64,000 bases of DNA from Chitinophagaceae bacterium (GTDB taxonomy: Bacteria; Bacteroidota; Bacteroidia; Chitinophagales; Chitinophagaceae), in assembly GCA_947447465.1 (NCBI GenBank), contig CANFKE010000002.1:141751-205750 (forward strand), in the 5' to 3' direction. The notes under the pieces were generated by a model. It saw only the letters and a list, made by a program, of their open reading frames with translations. It made no database searches and was not told the origin of the DNA. A program made the position numbers and the translations under genes. Every line of letters begins with the position of its first letter. The first letter of the stretch is position 1. Positions 1 through 9,093 of the stretch are shown piece after piece.

Positions 1-3000
1 GTAAAATCTATTTTGCCGGCCAGTGAAATGGAACCGTTGGCAGATAAATTGCGCAAGATAGACATTGTCGTAGATCCGTTATTAGTAACAGCAACATCTG
101 CTTTACCATCGCCATCAAAATCGCCGGTTACAATGTTCACCGGACTAGTTCCCACAGCATAAGAAACCGCTGCGGCAAATGAACCTGATGTGACGCTTCC
201 GCTTGTACTTGTATTCAATAGCACCGATACATTATTTGAGTTAATATTACCTACTACTATATCCAACTTGCCATCGCCATCCATATCTACTATCGATACT
301 GCTCTGGCGCCGGCTGCAGTTGCAAAATCTACTTTGGCGGCAAATGAGCTCGAGGCTATGGTACCGGTTGTTGAAATATTGCGGAATACAGATACACCAC
401 TACCCAATGTATTGGCTATCACCATGTCAGTTTTACCATCGCCATCCACATCTCCAAAAGCGAAACCATATGAATTATTCGTAGGCGCAAAATCAACTTT
501 TGGGTTGAAATTCATCGCACCTGCCGGAAATAAACTATTGTCAAATTTTGGAAGGAAAGAGTATTGCTCCCATGCTGCTGATGAATTGGGTACATTGATC
601 ACAGATAATCTTTCGTTGGTTGCACCTATAGGTGATACAACAGTAAGTGATGTTGCTGATGCCGCAGATACTGTAGCCTTAGTAGCACCAAAATATACAA
701 CATTGTTGGCAGCAGTAGTATTGAAGTTTGTGCCTGTTATAGTAACCGTAGTACCCGGATTACCAACATTCGGACTAACGCCTGTAATAGTTGGCGGTTG
801 AGACATCGGATTATTAAGGTATATAGACACCGTATTGCTTCCGTAATTGGTAACAGCCATGTCTGGCTTACCATCGCCATCTATATCTGCTATAGATACA
901 TTGTATGGTGTGCCGCCTGCATTCAAGTCTAATCTGCCTCCAAGTGAACTCGTAGTGATACTGCCGCTTGTTGCCGTATTTCTGAACACAGATACATTGG
1001 CACTACCTGCATTGGCCACTGCAAGATCTACCTTGCCATCTCCATCCAAATCACCTAAAGACAAAGCGTGTGGCTGGGTTGGGGTAGTAAAATCTACCTT
1101 CGTTGAAAATGATATTGTTCCGCTTGATCCTGTGTTCCTGAACAATGAAACAGTGTTGGAATTGTAATTGGCCGTTGCTATATCCAACTTGCCATCGCCA
1201 TCTATATCACCCACGCCTACACCCCATGGGTTGGCACCTGTTGTTAAGTCAACTCTTGTAGCAAATGATGTGCTGCCAAGGTTGCCTGTTGTAGCTATGT
1301 TACGAAATACAGAAAGTGATGTTCCGGAATAATTACTTGTCACCAGATCTTGTTTGCCGTCACCATCCATGTCGCCCATTGCAATTACCCTCGGACCATT
1401 ACCAGTTGCTAGATCTGACTTGGTAGTAAACGTGGATACAGTAATGTTTCCGGGAGTACATAAGTTACGATACACAGACATCGAATTAGACTGCTCATTC
1501 GCTACAGCCATATCAGGCTTGCCATCACCATCCAGATCACCGATGGTTGCATACCATGGCCCGGTTGCTGTGGTGAAATCTACTTTCGTAGCAAATGTAC
1601 TGGCACTGATAGTACCTAAAGAACCTATATTGCGAAAAATTGAAACTGTTGCGCTGTTATAGTTGACAACAATCATGTCCTGTTTGCCATCCCCGTCTAT
1701 ATCTTTTATAACCACATACACAGGAGTGGTTCCGGTTGTGAAATCTACTTTTGCAGCAAATGAACCTGCTGCGATACTACCTGAAGTGCTGATATTGCGA
1801 TATACGGAAACTGTATTGCTTGTGTAGTTTACAACTGCCATATCTGATTTGCCATCACCATCTATATCACCAAATGATACGTGCTGTGGATTGGTGCCTG
1901 GTGAGAAATCTACCTTGCCACCGAAATTTATTACGCCGGATAAATAGGAACTGTTATTAAATGTAGGAGTGTACGGATACTGCTCAAATGCTGTAAGGCC
2001 GGCAACACTGTCTAAAAGTGTTAAGCGATCAAAGGTTCCGCCTACAGGTGAGGTTACAACCAGTGTAGTTGAAGATCCAGAGATCACAGTAGCTGATGTA
2101 GCACCAAAATAGACTTTATTATTCGCTGGTGTAGCATTGAAGTTGGTACCAGAGATCGTTATCGTTGTGCCGGGATTGCCGGTATTAGGCGATACCGATG
2201 TAATTGCGGGCGGCAGTTGCGCCGGAGAATTACGTATTACAGATACGGTTGTGCTACTGTTTATTTCAGCAGCTGCAATATCAGGATAACCATCACCGTC
2301 CAGGTCACCGATGGCTATACTATATGGATTTGATGCTACTGTCAAATCCAATCTGTTTGCAAATGACCCTGAAGTTATACTTCCGCTGGTGCTTGTATTT
2401 CTGAGGATTGATAAAGTAGTTGTGCCGGAATTAGCTGTAGCAATTTCAGGTTTACCATCTCCATCTAGATCGCCAATAGCCAACATAAGTGGACTGGAGC
2501 CTACAGTAAAATCTACTTTCGCAGCGAATGAACCGGTAGATATATTACCACTGGTATGCGTATTTGAGAATACGGAAACAGTATTAGCACCCTGGTTTGT
2601 TACTGCCAGATCCGATTTGCCATCAAGGTCGAAATCTCCTACAGCAACATATACCGGTGATGAGCCGGTAGCAAAATCTACTTTGGCTGCAAATGAACTT
2701 GCATTAATACCGCCCATACTGCTGGTATTCGTAAATACAGAAACGGTTGTTGCTCCCTGATTGGTAACGATCATCTCTGCCTTTCCATCCCCATTTAGGT
2801 CGCCAACAACAACATCTCTTGGAGAAGTGCCGGTGGTAAAGTTAACCGCTGACGAAAATGAACTTGGAGTCAATGTTCCCGGCGCACTCACATTACGTAT
2901 CACCGATACTGTATTTGCGCTAAAATTTGTTACAAAAATTTCCGGGCGCCCATCTCCATCTACGTCACCTATAGCCACACTTGTTGGGTTAGAGCCTACG

Positions 3001-6000
3001 CCTATATCAAATCTGGTGGCCAGTGAGCTGGTTGTAAAGCTACCTGGTGTTGATGTGTTACGGAAAATAGAAATTGAGTTACTAGACTGGTTGTTGACAA
3101 CTATATCCAGCCTGCCATCACCATCCAGATCACCAATGGCTATTCCGTTAGAATTATTCGGCATAGAAAAATCAACCTTCGTCGCAAATGAGCTACTGCT
3201 CATACTACCGCTGGTGCTTGTATTTCTGTATATAGACAATGTACTTGTAGTAGCCTGAGATATTACCGCCATGTCTGTCTTGCCATCGCCATCAAAATCA
3301 CCAAACGCTACTGAGTTAGGATTGACAACTGAAGTAAATGTAACCCTGTTGCTATAACTTATACTTCCCGGAACAAAAGGAGCATTGTTGTAAGTAGGAA
3401 TGAAAGGTAATTTTGAAACACCGGATAAGCCCGATGTGCTATCGGTTACAGATATCGGCATGTAAGTGCCGCCTAGTGGCGATGTTACAGTTAGCGATGT
3501 AGCTGATACTGCTGTTACAGTTGCCTTCGTGGCACCAAAGTATACCTTATTATTAGCCGCACTAGCCGTATTAAATCCATATCCGGTAAGTGTTATGGTA
3601 CTGCCTGGTATTGCCGCGTTAGAATTTACTGAAGTAATAGTGGGCGGTGGGCTACTACCGCGCAGTATACTTGCACTCAATCCCCCGTAGTTAGTGGTAG
3701 CAACTTCAGGTCTCCCATCACCGTCCAGATCACCTATCCATACCATAATAGGGGTGTTACCTGTGGTCAGGTCTACCTTGGTAGCTAACGAACCTGAGGT
3801 AAAACTTCCCGCCACACTTGTTGTATTGCGGAATAATGAAACTGTATTTGAAGTGATATTTGACACCGCTACATCTACTTTGCCATCGCCATCAAGATCG
3901 CCGAGGGCTGTATAATTAGCGCCTGTACCTGTAGCATAGTCAACCTTGGCTTCAAATGAACCTGTTGTCACAGTTCCGCTCGTTGATATGTTGCGGAACA
4001 ATGAAAGCGTATTTGAACTCGAATTACCAACCATCATATCGGGTTTGCCATCTCCATCTATATCGCCTATCGATACACCGGTTGGCGACGTTCCTGTTGT
4101 GAAATCTACTTTTGCCGCAAAAGAGCTACTGTTAATACTGCCTATACTTGATGTATTACGAAACACCGATACTGTTGCTGATGAGGAATTGGTAATCGCA
4201 ATATCCAATTTGCCATCTCCATCTACGTCTCCGGCTGCAATGCCTGTAGGGGCACTGCCGGTAGTGAAATCTACCTTTGCCGCCAATGAAATGGAACCGA
4301 TAGACGATAAATTGCGGAGGATAGACATAGTCGTAGATCCGTTATTAACAACAGCTACATCTGCTTTGCCGTCGCCATCAAAATCGCCCGTTACAATGTT
4401 CACCGGACTAGTTCCCACGGTATATGAAACTGCTGCGGCAAATGAACCGGATGTGATGCTTCCGCTCGTAGCTGTATTCAATAGTATTGATACATTATTC
4501 GAGTTAAAGTTACCTACTACTATATCCAGCTTACCGTCACCATCCATATCGACTATTGATACACCTCTGGCACCCGTGGCAGTGGTAAAATCTACCTTGG
4601 CTGCAAACGAATTTGAGGCAATAACTCCGCTTGTTGAAATGTTACGGAATACAGATACGCCACTACCCAATGTATTGGCTACGATCATATCGGTTTTTCC
4701 ATCTCCATCTACATCACCAAAAGCAAAACCATTAGAATTACCGGTTGAAGTAAAATCAACTTTGGGTGCATAATTTAGTGAGCCAGCAGGGAACGCACTG
4801 TTGTTAAACTTCGGAACGAAGGGGTATTGTTGCCATCCCACGGCTGAATTGGGCACGTTTGTCACAGATAATCTTTCGTTGGTTGCACCTATAGGTGATA
4901 CAACAGTAAGTGTGGTCGAAGACGCGGATGATACTGTGGCCTTTGTAGCACCAAAGTACACTACATTGTTGGCCGCGGTAGTATTGAAGTTTGTACCTGT
5001 TATAGTAACGGTAGTACCCGGATTGCCAACATTCGGATTCACTGCCGTTATTGTTGGTGGCGGGGACATAGGAATATTGCGATAGACAGATACGGTATTA
5101 CTTCCGTAGTTGGTAACCACCATATCAGGCTTTCCATCACCATCTATATCTGCTATCGATACATTATATGGTGTATTACCTGCACTCAAGTCTACTCTGC
5201 CTCCAAGCGAACTTGTAGTGATACTGCCACTAGTTGCCGCATTTCTGAATAAAGATGCACTGGCACTACCTGCATTGGCTACTGCAATATCTACCTTGCC
5301 ATCACCATCCATATCACCTAAAGCCAAACCGTGTGGCTGGGTTGGGGTAGTGAAGTCGACCTTAGTAGAAAATGATATTGTACCACTTGATCCTGTGTTC
5401 CTGAACAATGATATAGTATTAGAATTGTAATTAGCTGTAGCCAGGTCCAGCTTGCCATCGCCATCTATGTCACCTATGCCTACACCCCAGGGGTTGGAAC
5501 CTGTTGTTAAGTCAACTCTTGCAGCGAATGATGAAGTACTGAGAACACCAGTATTACTTACATTGCGAAAAACAGAGAGTGATGTGCCTGTATAATTACT
5601 CGTTATCAGATCTTGTTTGCCATCTCCATCCAGGTCACCAATAGCTATTACACGGCAGCCGGTACCTGTGGTATAATCCGATTTAGTAGTGAATGCAAGA
5701 GATCCTGAGGTTGATAAATTACGATAGATGGACATTGAATTTGACTGTTCATTCGCCACTGCAATATCTGGCTTGCCGTCGCCATCCAGATCTCCTACCG
5801 CTACATACCATGGGCCTGTTGCAGTAGCATAATCAACTTTTGTAGCAAATGTGCCACTAGTAATACTACCTGTAGAACCGATATTACGATAAATTGATAC
5901 TATTGCACTGTTATAGCTAACAACAATCATGTCTTGCTTGCCGTCCCCGTCTATATCTTTTACAACCACATTTACTGGAGTGGTTCCGGTTGTGAAATCT

Positions 6001-7900
6001 ACTTTTGCAGCAAATGAACCTGCAGCGATACTACCTGTGGTGCTGATGTTGCGATAAACGGAAGCCGTATTGCTCGTGTAGTTCACTACTACCATATCCG
6101 ACTTACCATCACCATCTATATCACCAAATGTCACGTGCTGTGGATTAGTACCCGGTGTAAAATCTACCTTACCTCCCAAATTGATCACCCCCGATAAATA
6201 AGAGCTGTTATTATATGTAGGGGTGTAGGGATACTGCTCAAATCCTGTAAGGCCGCCAACGCTGTCTAAAAGTGATATGCGATCAAAAGTGCCGCCCACC
6301 GGTGAGGTTACAACCAATGCTGTTGACGTGCCAGATAGCACCGTAGCTGATGTAGCCCCAAAAAAGACTTTATTATTTGCGGCAGTAGCATTGAAGTTGG
6401 TACCTGAGATCGTTATCGTTGAACCGGGATTGCCGGCATTAGGTGTTACTGATGTAATTGCCGGTGGTTGTGAAACAGGAGTAAAACGGAATACAGAAAT
6501 AGTAGTGCTACTGCTTATTTCAGCGGCTGCGATATCAGGATAGCCATCTCCATCCAGATCTCCTATAGTAATACCATAGGGAGCTGAAGCTGTAGTCAAA
6601 TCAATCTTACTTGCAAACGACCCCGAAGTTATACTTCCGCTGGTGCTCGTATTTCTTAAAATGGATAACGTATTCGTACCTGCATTAGCAGCAGCAATAT
6701 CTAGTTTGCCATCGCCATCCAGATCGCCCAGGGCCAACATAAGTGGACTGGATCCTAAAGTGAAATCTACTTTTGCTGCCAATGAACTGGTAGATATGCT
6801 GCCAGTTGTATGTGTATTTTGAAACACAGAAACAGTATTGGCGCCTTGGTTTGTTACCGCGAGGTCAGCCTTACCATCAAGGTCGAAGTCTCCTACTGCA
6901 ACATAAACAGGTGATGAGCCTGTTGTGAAATCTACCTTTGCGGCAAATGAACTTGCAGATATTGTACCTGCCGTACTTGTATTGGTAAATACAGATATGG
7001 TAGTTGAAGACTGGTTGGTTACTATCATTTCGGGCTTGCCATCTCCATTTAAATCTCCTAAAACAATATTTCTTGGCGACGAACCTGTAGTAAAATTAAC
7101 CGCAGATGAAAATGATGCTGAATTGAAGGTGCCGGGTACACTAACATTGCGTAAAACTGATATGTTATTTGCTCCTGAGTTAGAAGCCATTATTTCAGGA
7201 CGCCCATCTCCATCCACATCGCCAATAGCTACACTCGTAGGGTTAGAGCCAACACCCAGATCTATTCTTGATGCCAGAGAACTTGTTGTAAAACTTCCAG
7301 GCGTTGATATATTACGAAAAATGGATACTGAGTTACTGAGCTGATTATTAACAACTATATCCAGCCTGCCATCTCCATCCAGATCGCCTATCGTTATTCC
7401 GTTAGAATTATTCGCAATAGAAAAATCAACTTTCGTTGCAAACGAACTACTGCTCATACTGCCACTGGTACTTGTGTTTCTGAATATCGACAATGTGCTT
7501 GTTGATGCTTGGGCAACTACAGCCATATCCGTCTTTCCATCACCATCAAAGTCGCCAAATGCTACCGCATTAGGATTGGTTCCGGAAGTAAAAGTTACCC
7601 TATTGCCATAACCAATACTGCTTGGCACAAGTAGCGAATTATTATATGTTGGTGTGAAGAATGCCTTCGTGTATGCCGTTCTGCCCGCCGTACTGTCTGT
7701 AACAGATATGGGCATGTAAGTAGCACCTATAGGTAATGTTACTGTTAGCGTGTTTGCAGACGCTGAGGTGACGGTAGCTTTTGTTGCGCCAAAGTAAACT
7801 TTGTTATTGGTTGCAGTGGTATTGAAATTAGAACCGCTGATTGTAATCGTAGCTCCCGGATTTCCGGAAATTGTACTCACAGTACTAATACTTGGTTGAG
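1..7900 (-). repeat. 4.26-kb in-gene tandem duplication (three modules, twice)
   Basis: Modules 1-3 (about 7900-3645) are matched by modules 4-6 (about 3640 to beyond base 1) at a constant offset of about 4,255-4,263 bp. Landmarks: base 1 matches about 4264, 2281 matches 6535, and 3418 matches about 7678. Corresponding modules (1/4, 2/5, 3/6) resemble each other more closely at DNA level than neighbouring modules do. That points to one segmental duplication laid over an older three-module array. Identity was judged by eye, not computed. Confidence 0.85.
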
Positions 7901-7973
7901 CAACAGCAACACTCGTAATAAGGGTTAGAAATATGATACTCAAAAAATTGAGTTTTAAAGCACTATTATTCAT
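1..7973 (-). CDS. Giant secreted TIG/IPT plus FG-GAP (VCBS) repeat protein, 3' end outside window
   Basis: About 2,657 residues lie in the window; the C-terminus is cut off at base 1. The ATG at 7973 begins a signal peptide (MNNSALKLNFLSIIF..., cleavage near AVAQP). After it come TIG/IPT Ig-like domains near 7900-7660, 6470-6230, 5060-4810, 3640-3390, 2200-1950 and 790-540. Each is followed by a run of calcium-loop repeats of the form GDxDGDGxxD, about 55 residues apart. I count seven repeats in each of the first five modules and three in the sixth, 38 in all. Seven FG-GAP repeats fit one seven-bladed beta-propeller, as in integrin alpha heads. The frame was checked at the start, at several repeats and at base 1, but not codon by codon. 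Such proteins are usually exported to the surface; a T9SS sorting domain may lie beyond the edge. Partners are unknown. Confidence 0.88.
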   Translation of the reverse strand, partial: MNNSALKLNFLSIIFLTLITSVAVAQPSISTVSTISGNPGATITISGSNFNTTATNNKVYFGATKATVTSASANTLTVTLPIGATYMPISVTDSTAGRTAYTKAFFTPTYNNSLLVPSSIGYGNRVTFTSGTNPNAVAFGDFDGDGKTDMAVVAQASTSTLSIFRNTSTSGSMSSSSFATKVDFSIANNSNGITIGDLDGDGRLDIVVNNQLSNSVSIFRNISTPGSFTTSSLASRIDLGVGSNPTSVAIGDVDGDGRPEIMASNSGANNISVLRNVSVPGTFNSASFSSAVNFTTGSSPRNIVLGDLNGDGKPEMIVTNQSSTTISVFTNTSTAGTISASSFAAKVDFTTGSSPVYVAVGDFDLDGKADLAVTNQGANTVSVFQNTHTTGSISTSSLAAKVDFTLGSSPLMLALGDLDGDGKLDIAAANAGTNTLSILRNTSTSGSITSGSFASKIDLTTASAPYGITIGDLDGDGYPDIAAAEISSSTTISVFRFTPVSQPPAITSVTPNAGNPGSTITISGTNFNATAANNKVFFGATSATVLSGTSTALVVTSPVGGTFDRISLLDSVGGLTGFEQYPYTPTYNNSSYLSGVINLGGKVDFTPGTNPQHVTFGDIDGDGKSDMVVVNYTSNTASVYRNISTTGSIAAGSFAAKVDFTTGTTPVNVVVKDIDGDGKQDMIVVSYNSAIVSIYRNIGSTGSITSGTFATKVDYATATGPWYVAVGDLDGDGKPDIAVANEQSNSMSIYRNLSTSGSLAFTTKSDYTTGTGCRVIAIGDLDGDGKQDLITSNYTGTSLSVFRNVSNTGVLSTSSFAARVDLTTGSNPWGVGIGDIDGDGKLDLATANYNSNTISLFRNTGSSGTISFSTKVDFTTPTQPHGLALGDMDGDGKVDIAVANAGSASASLFRNAATSGSITTSSLGGRVDLSAGNTPYNVSIADIDGDGKPDMVVTNYGSNTVSVYRNIPMSPPPTITAVNPNVGNPGTTVTITGTNFNTTAANNVVYFGATKATVSSASSTTLTVVSPIGATNERLSVTNVPNSAVGWQQYPFVPKFNNSAFPAGSLNYAPKVDFTSTGNSNGFAFGDVDGDGKTDMIVANTLGSGVSVFRNISTSGVIASNSFAAKVDFTTATGARGVSIVDMDGDGKLDIVVGNFNSNNVSILLNTATSGSITSGSFAAAVSYTVGTSPVNIVTGDFDGDGKADVAVVNNGSTTMSILRNLSSIGSISLAAKVDFTTGSAPTGIAAGDVDGDGKLDIAITNSSSATVSVFRNTSSIGSINSSSFAAKVDFTTGTSPTGVSIGDIDGDGKPDMMVGNSSSNTLSLFRNISTSGTVTTGSFEAKVDYATGTGANYTALGDLDGDGKVDVAVSNITSNTVSLFRNTTSVAGSFTSGSLATKVDLTTGNTPIMVWIGDLDGDGRPEVATTNYGGLSASILRGSSPPPTITSVNSNAAIPGSTITLTGYGFNTASAANNKVYFGATKATVTAVSATSLTVTSPLGGTYMPISVTDSTSGLSGVSKLPFIPTYNNAPFVPGSISYSNRVTFTSVVNPNSVAFGDFDGDGKTDMAVISQATTSTLSIYRNTSTSGSMSSSSFATKVDFSMPNNSNGIAIGDLDGDGRLDIVVNNQSSNSISIFRNTSTPGSFTTSSLATRFDIGVGSNPTSVAIGDVDGDGRPEIFVTNFSANTVSVIRNVSAPGTLTPSSFSSAVNFTTGTSPRDVVVGDLNGDGKAEMIVTNQGATTVSVFTNTSSMGGINASSFAAKVDFATGSSPVYVAVGDFDLDGKSDLAVTNQGANTVSVFSNTHTSGNISTGSFAAKVDFTVGSSPLMLAIGDLDGDGKPEIATANSGTTTLSILRNTSTSGSITSGSFANRLDLTVASNPYSIAIGDLDGDGYPDIAAAEINSSTTVSVIRNSPAQLPPAITSVSPNTGNPGTTITISGTNFNATPANNKVYFGATSATVISGSSTTLVVTSPVGGTFDRLTLLDSVAGLTAFEQYPYTPTFNNSSYLSGVINFGGKVDFSPGTNPQHVSFGDIDGDGKSDMAVVNYTSNTVSVYRNISTSGSIAAGSFAAKVDFTTGTTPVYVVIKDIDGDGKQDMIVVNYNSATVSIFRNIGSLGTISASTFATKVDFTTATGPWYATIGDLDGDGKPDMAVANEQSNSMSVYRNLCTPGNITVSTFTTKSDLATGNGPRVIAMGDMDGDGKQDLVTSNYSGTSLSVFRNIATTGNLGSTSFATRVDLTTGANPWGVGVGDIDGDGKLDIATANYNSNTVSLFRNTGSSGTISFSTKVDFTTPTQPHALSLGDLDGDGKVDLAVANAGSANVSVFRNTATSGSITTSSLGGRLDLNAGGTPYNVSIADIDGDGKPDMAVTNYGSNTVSIYLNNPMSQPPTITGVSPNVGNPGTTVTITGTNFNTTAANNVVYFGATKATVSAASATSLTVVSPIGATNERLSVINVPNSSAAWEQYSFLPKFDNSLFPAGAMNFNPKVDFAPTNNSYGFAFGDVDGDGKTDMVIANTLGSGVSVFRNISTTGTIASSSFAAKVDFATAAGARAVSIVDMDGDGKLDIVVGNINSNNVSVLLNTSTSGSVTSGSFAAAVSYAVGTSPVNIVTGDFDGDGKADVAVTNNGSTTMSILRNLSANGSISLAGKIDF

Positions 7974-8278
7974 TGTATTATTTTAAATGTATGTTGTTCT
8001 CAGATTTTCCTATGATAATAAAAATGTATGTAATTTCATCGGTTAGTATTTGCTAAATCAAACTTCGTTCAACCAAAATGCAGTAGTACGCTATGTTCTT
8101 TGTCTGACAGATCGGGGGGAGGGTGCATTAAAAAAACTATGTTCACCAGGTAAAACTATTTCAGTTGAAAAACTTGATGTATGAAATGTGATGAAAGGCT
8201 TCTGCGTGTGGATGAACGTATTCTAATGAGGTATGATAGAAAATGAAGTGAAGCAATTTGTAATGTGTCGTCGCATGC
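7974..8278. other. Intergenic region upstream of the giant gene
   Basis: This AT-rich stretch separates the start of the giant gene from the terminator of the response regulator gene. It should hold the promoter of the giant gene, but I see no clear TAnnTTTG box on the minus strand and no ORF that looks real. Confidence 0.5.
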
Positions 8279-8306
8279 AAAAAAATATCAGCACCCGGCT
8301 GATATT
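8279..8306 (-). terminator. Rho-independent terminator after the LytTR regulator gene
   Basis: A perfect 9-bp inverted repeat, AATATCAGC / GCTGATATT with a 5-base loop, lies at 8284-8306. On the minus strand it is followed by seven T residues. It sits 25 bp past the stop codon at 8331. Confidence 0.85.
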
Positions 8307-8330
8307 CTTAGTTAAATCGTAAACAAAAAC

Positions 8331-9062
8331 TTATGTAGTCATTAAATGAGATAATAAATCATCTCTATATGACTTACCAATTGGTATGTCTACTTTATCT
8401 ATATAAATTTTATCTGTATTGATAACAGTCACCTTATTCACATTTACTACATATCCTTTATGTATCCTCATAAGGTTTTTACTACCTGCTAGTTCCATAA
8501 AACGCTGAAACGATGTTCTTACCCAAAGCTTATTGTCTACAGTATGCACAAATATGTAATTCTTGTCGCTTTCCAGATACAATATATCATCTATCTTAAC
8601 CTTATGAAAATACTGTCCCTGTTTTACAAAAACACTATCCTTAACTATGAAATTTTCTTTATCAACAAGCTCTGTCTGTTTTGATCTTTGTAAAGAATAA
8701 TTGTGTAAGCAAATTTCAATGGACGAGTACAACGCTTCTTTAGAAAAAGGCTTAACAAGAAAAGCAGGCGGGTTTAATTTTTTTACTCTGTCTACAGTAA
8801 TTGGGTCAGAATTAGCAGTAAGGAAAATGAATGGTATATCATAATCCTCCTTAATCTTTTCAGCCAGTTCAATCCCATCTTTCTTACCTACCAGGTTGAT
8901 ATCTAGTAGCAGTACATCAGGCCGTTCATTTGCAATCATGGTTAAAGCCTCCATGTAGCTGATTGCGGGTTCCAATGCTATATAACCCATCTCTGTGAGT
9001 GCCTCTGCAATATTATCAGCCACCAGCAACTCGTCTTCAACTATACCTACTCTTGTTTTCAT
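8331..9062 (-). CDS. LytTR-family response regulator
   Basis: A 243-residue two-component regulator. The receiver domain spans residues 1-120, with acidic residues E9/D10, phospho-acceptor D54 (LLLDINL), T82 and K104 (VKPF). A LytTR DNA-binding domain occupies about 140-240 (YLESDKNYIFVHT, MRIHKGYVVN). LytTR domains bind direct repeats as dimers and activate or repress nearby genes. The gene begins 31 bp after the stop of the histidine kinase gene, so the two are almost certainly co-transcribed and form one system. The ATG at 9062 gives a full receiver domain. A terminator follows at once. The target genes are not visible from sequence; the adjacent giant surface-protein gene is one candidate, but that is inference. 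Confidence 0.93.
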   Translation of the reverse strand: MKTRVGIVEDELLVADNIAEALTEMGYIALEPAISYMEALTMIANERPDVLLLDINLVGKKDGIELAEKIKEDYDIPFIFLTANSDPITVDRVKKLNPPAFLVKPFSKEALYSSIEICLHNYSLQRSKQTELVDKENFIVKDSVFVKQGQYFHKVKIDDILYLESDKNYIFVHTVDNKLWVRTSFQRFMELAGSKNLMRIHKGYVVNVNKVTVINTDKIYIDKVDIPIGKSYRDDLLSHLMTT

Positions 9063-9093
9063 GCAACCTTTTTAACTAACACTAAGAAATTTT

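Noticed and set aside
190..7344. Many plus-strand open frames of 70-275 codons across 1-7344
   Set aside because: They are antisense shadows of the repetitive giant gene; their PSPS-rich wording is the reverse reading of the calcium-loop repeats.
1..7973. CRISPR array suggested by the regular spacing of near-identical motifs
   Set aside because: The spacing is about 165 bp and the motifs are in-frame codons of protein repeats, with no short conserved repeats and unique spacers.
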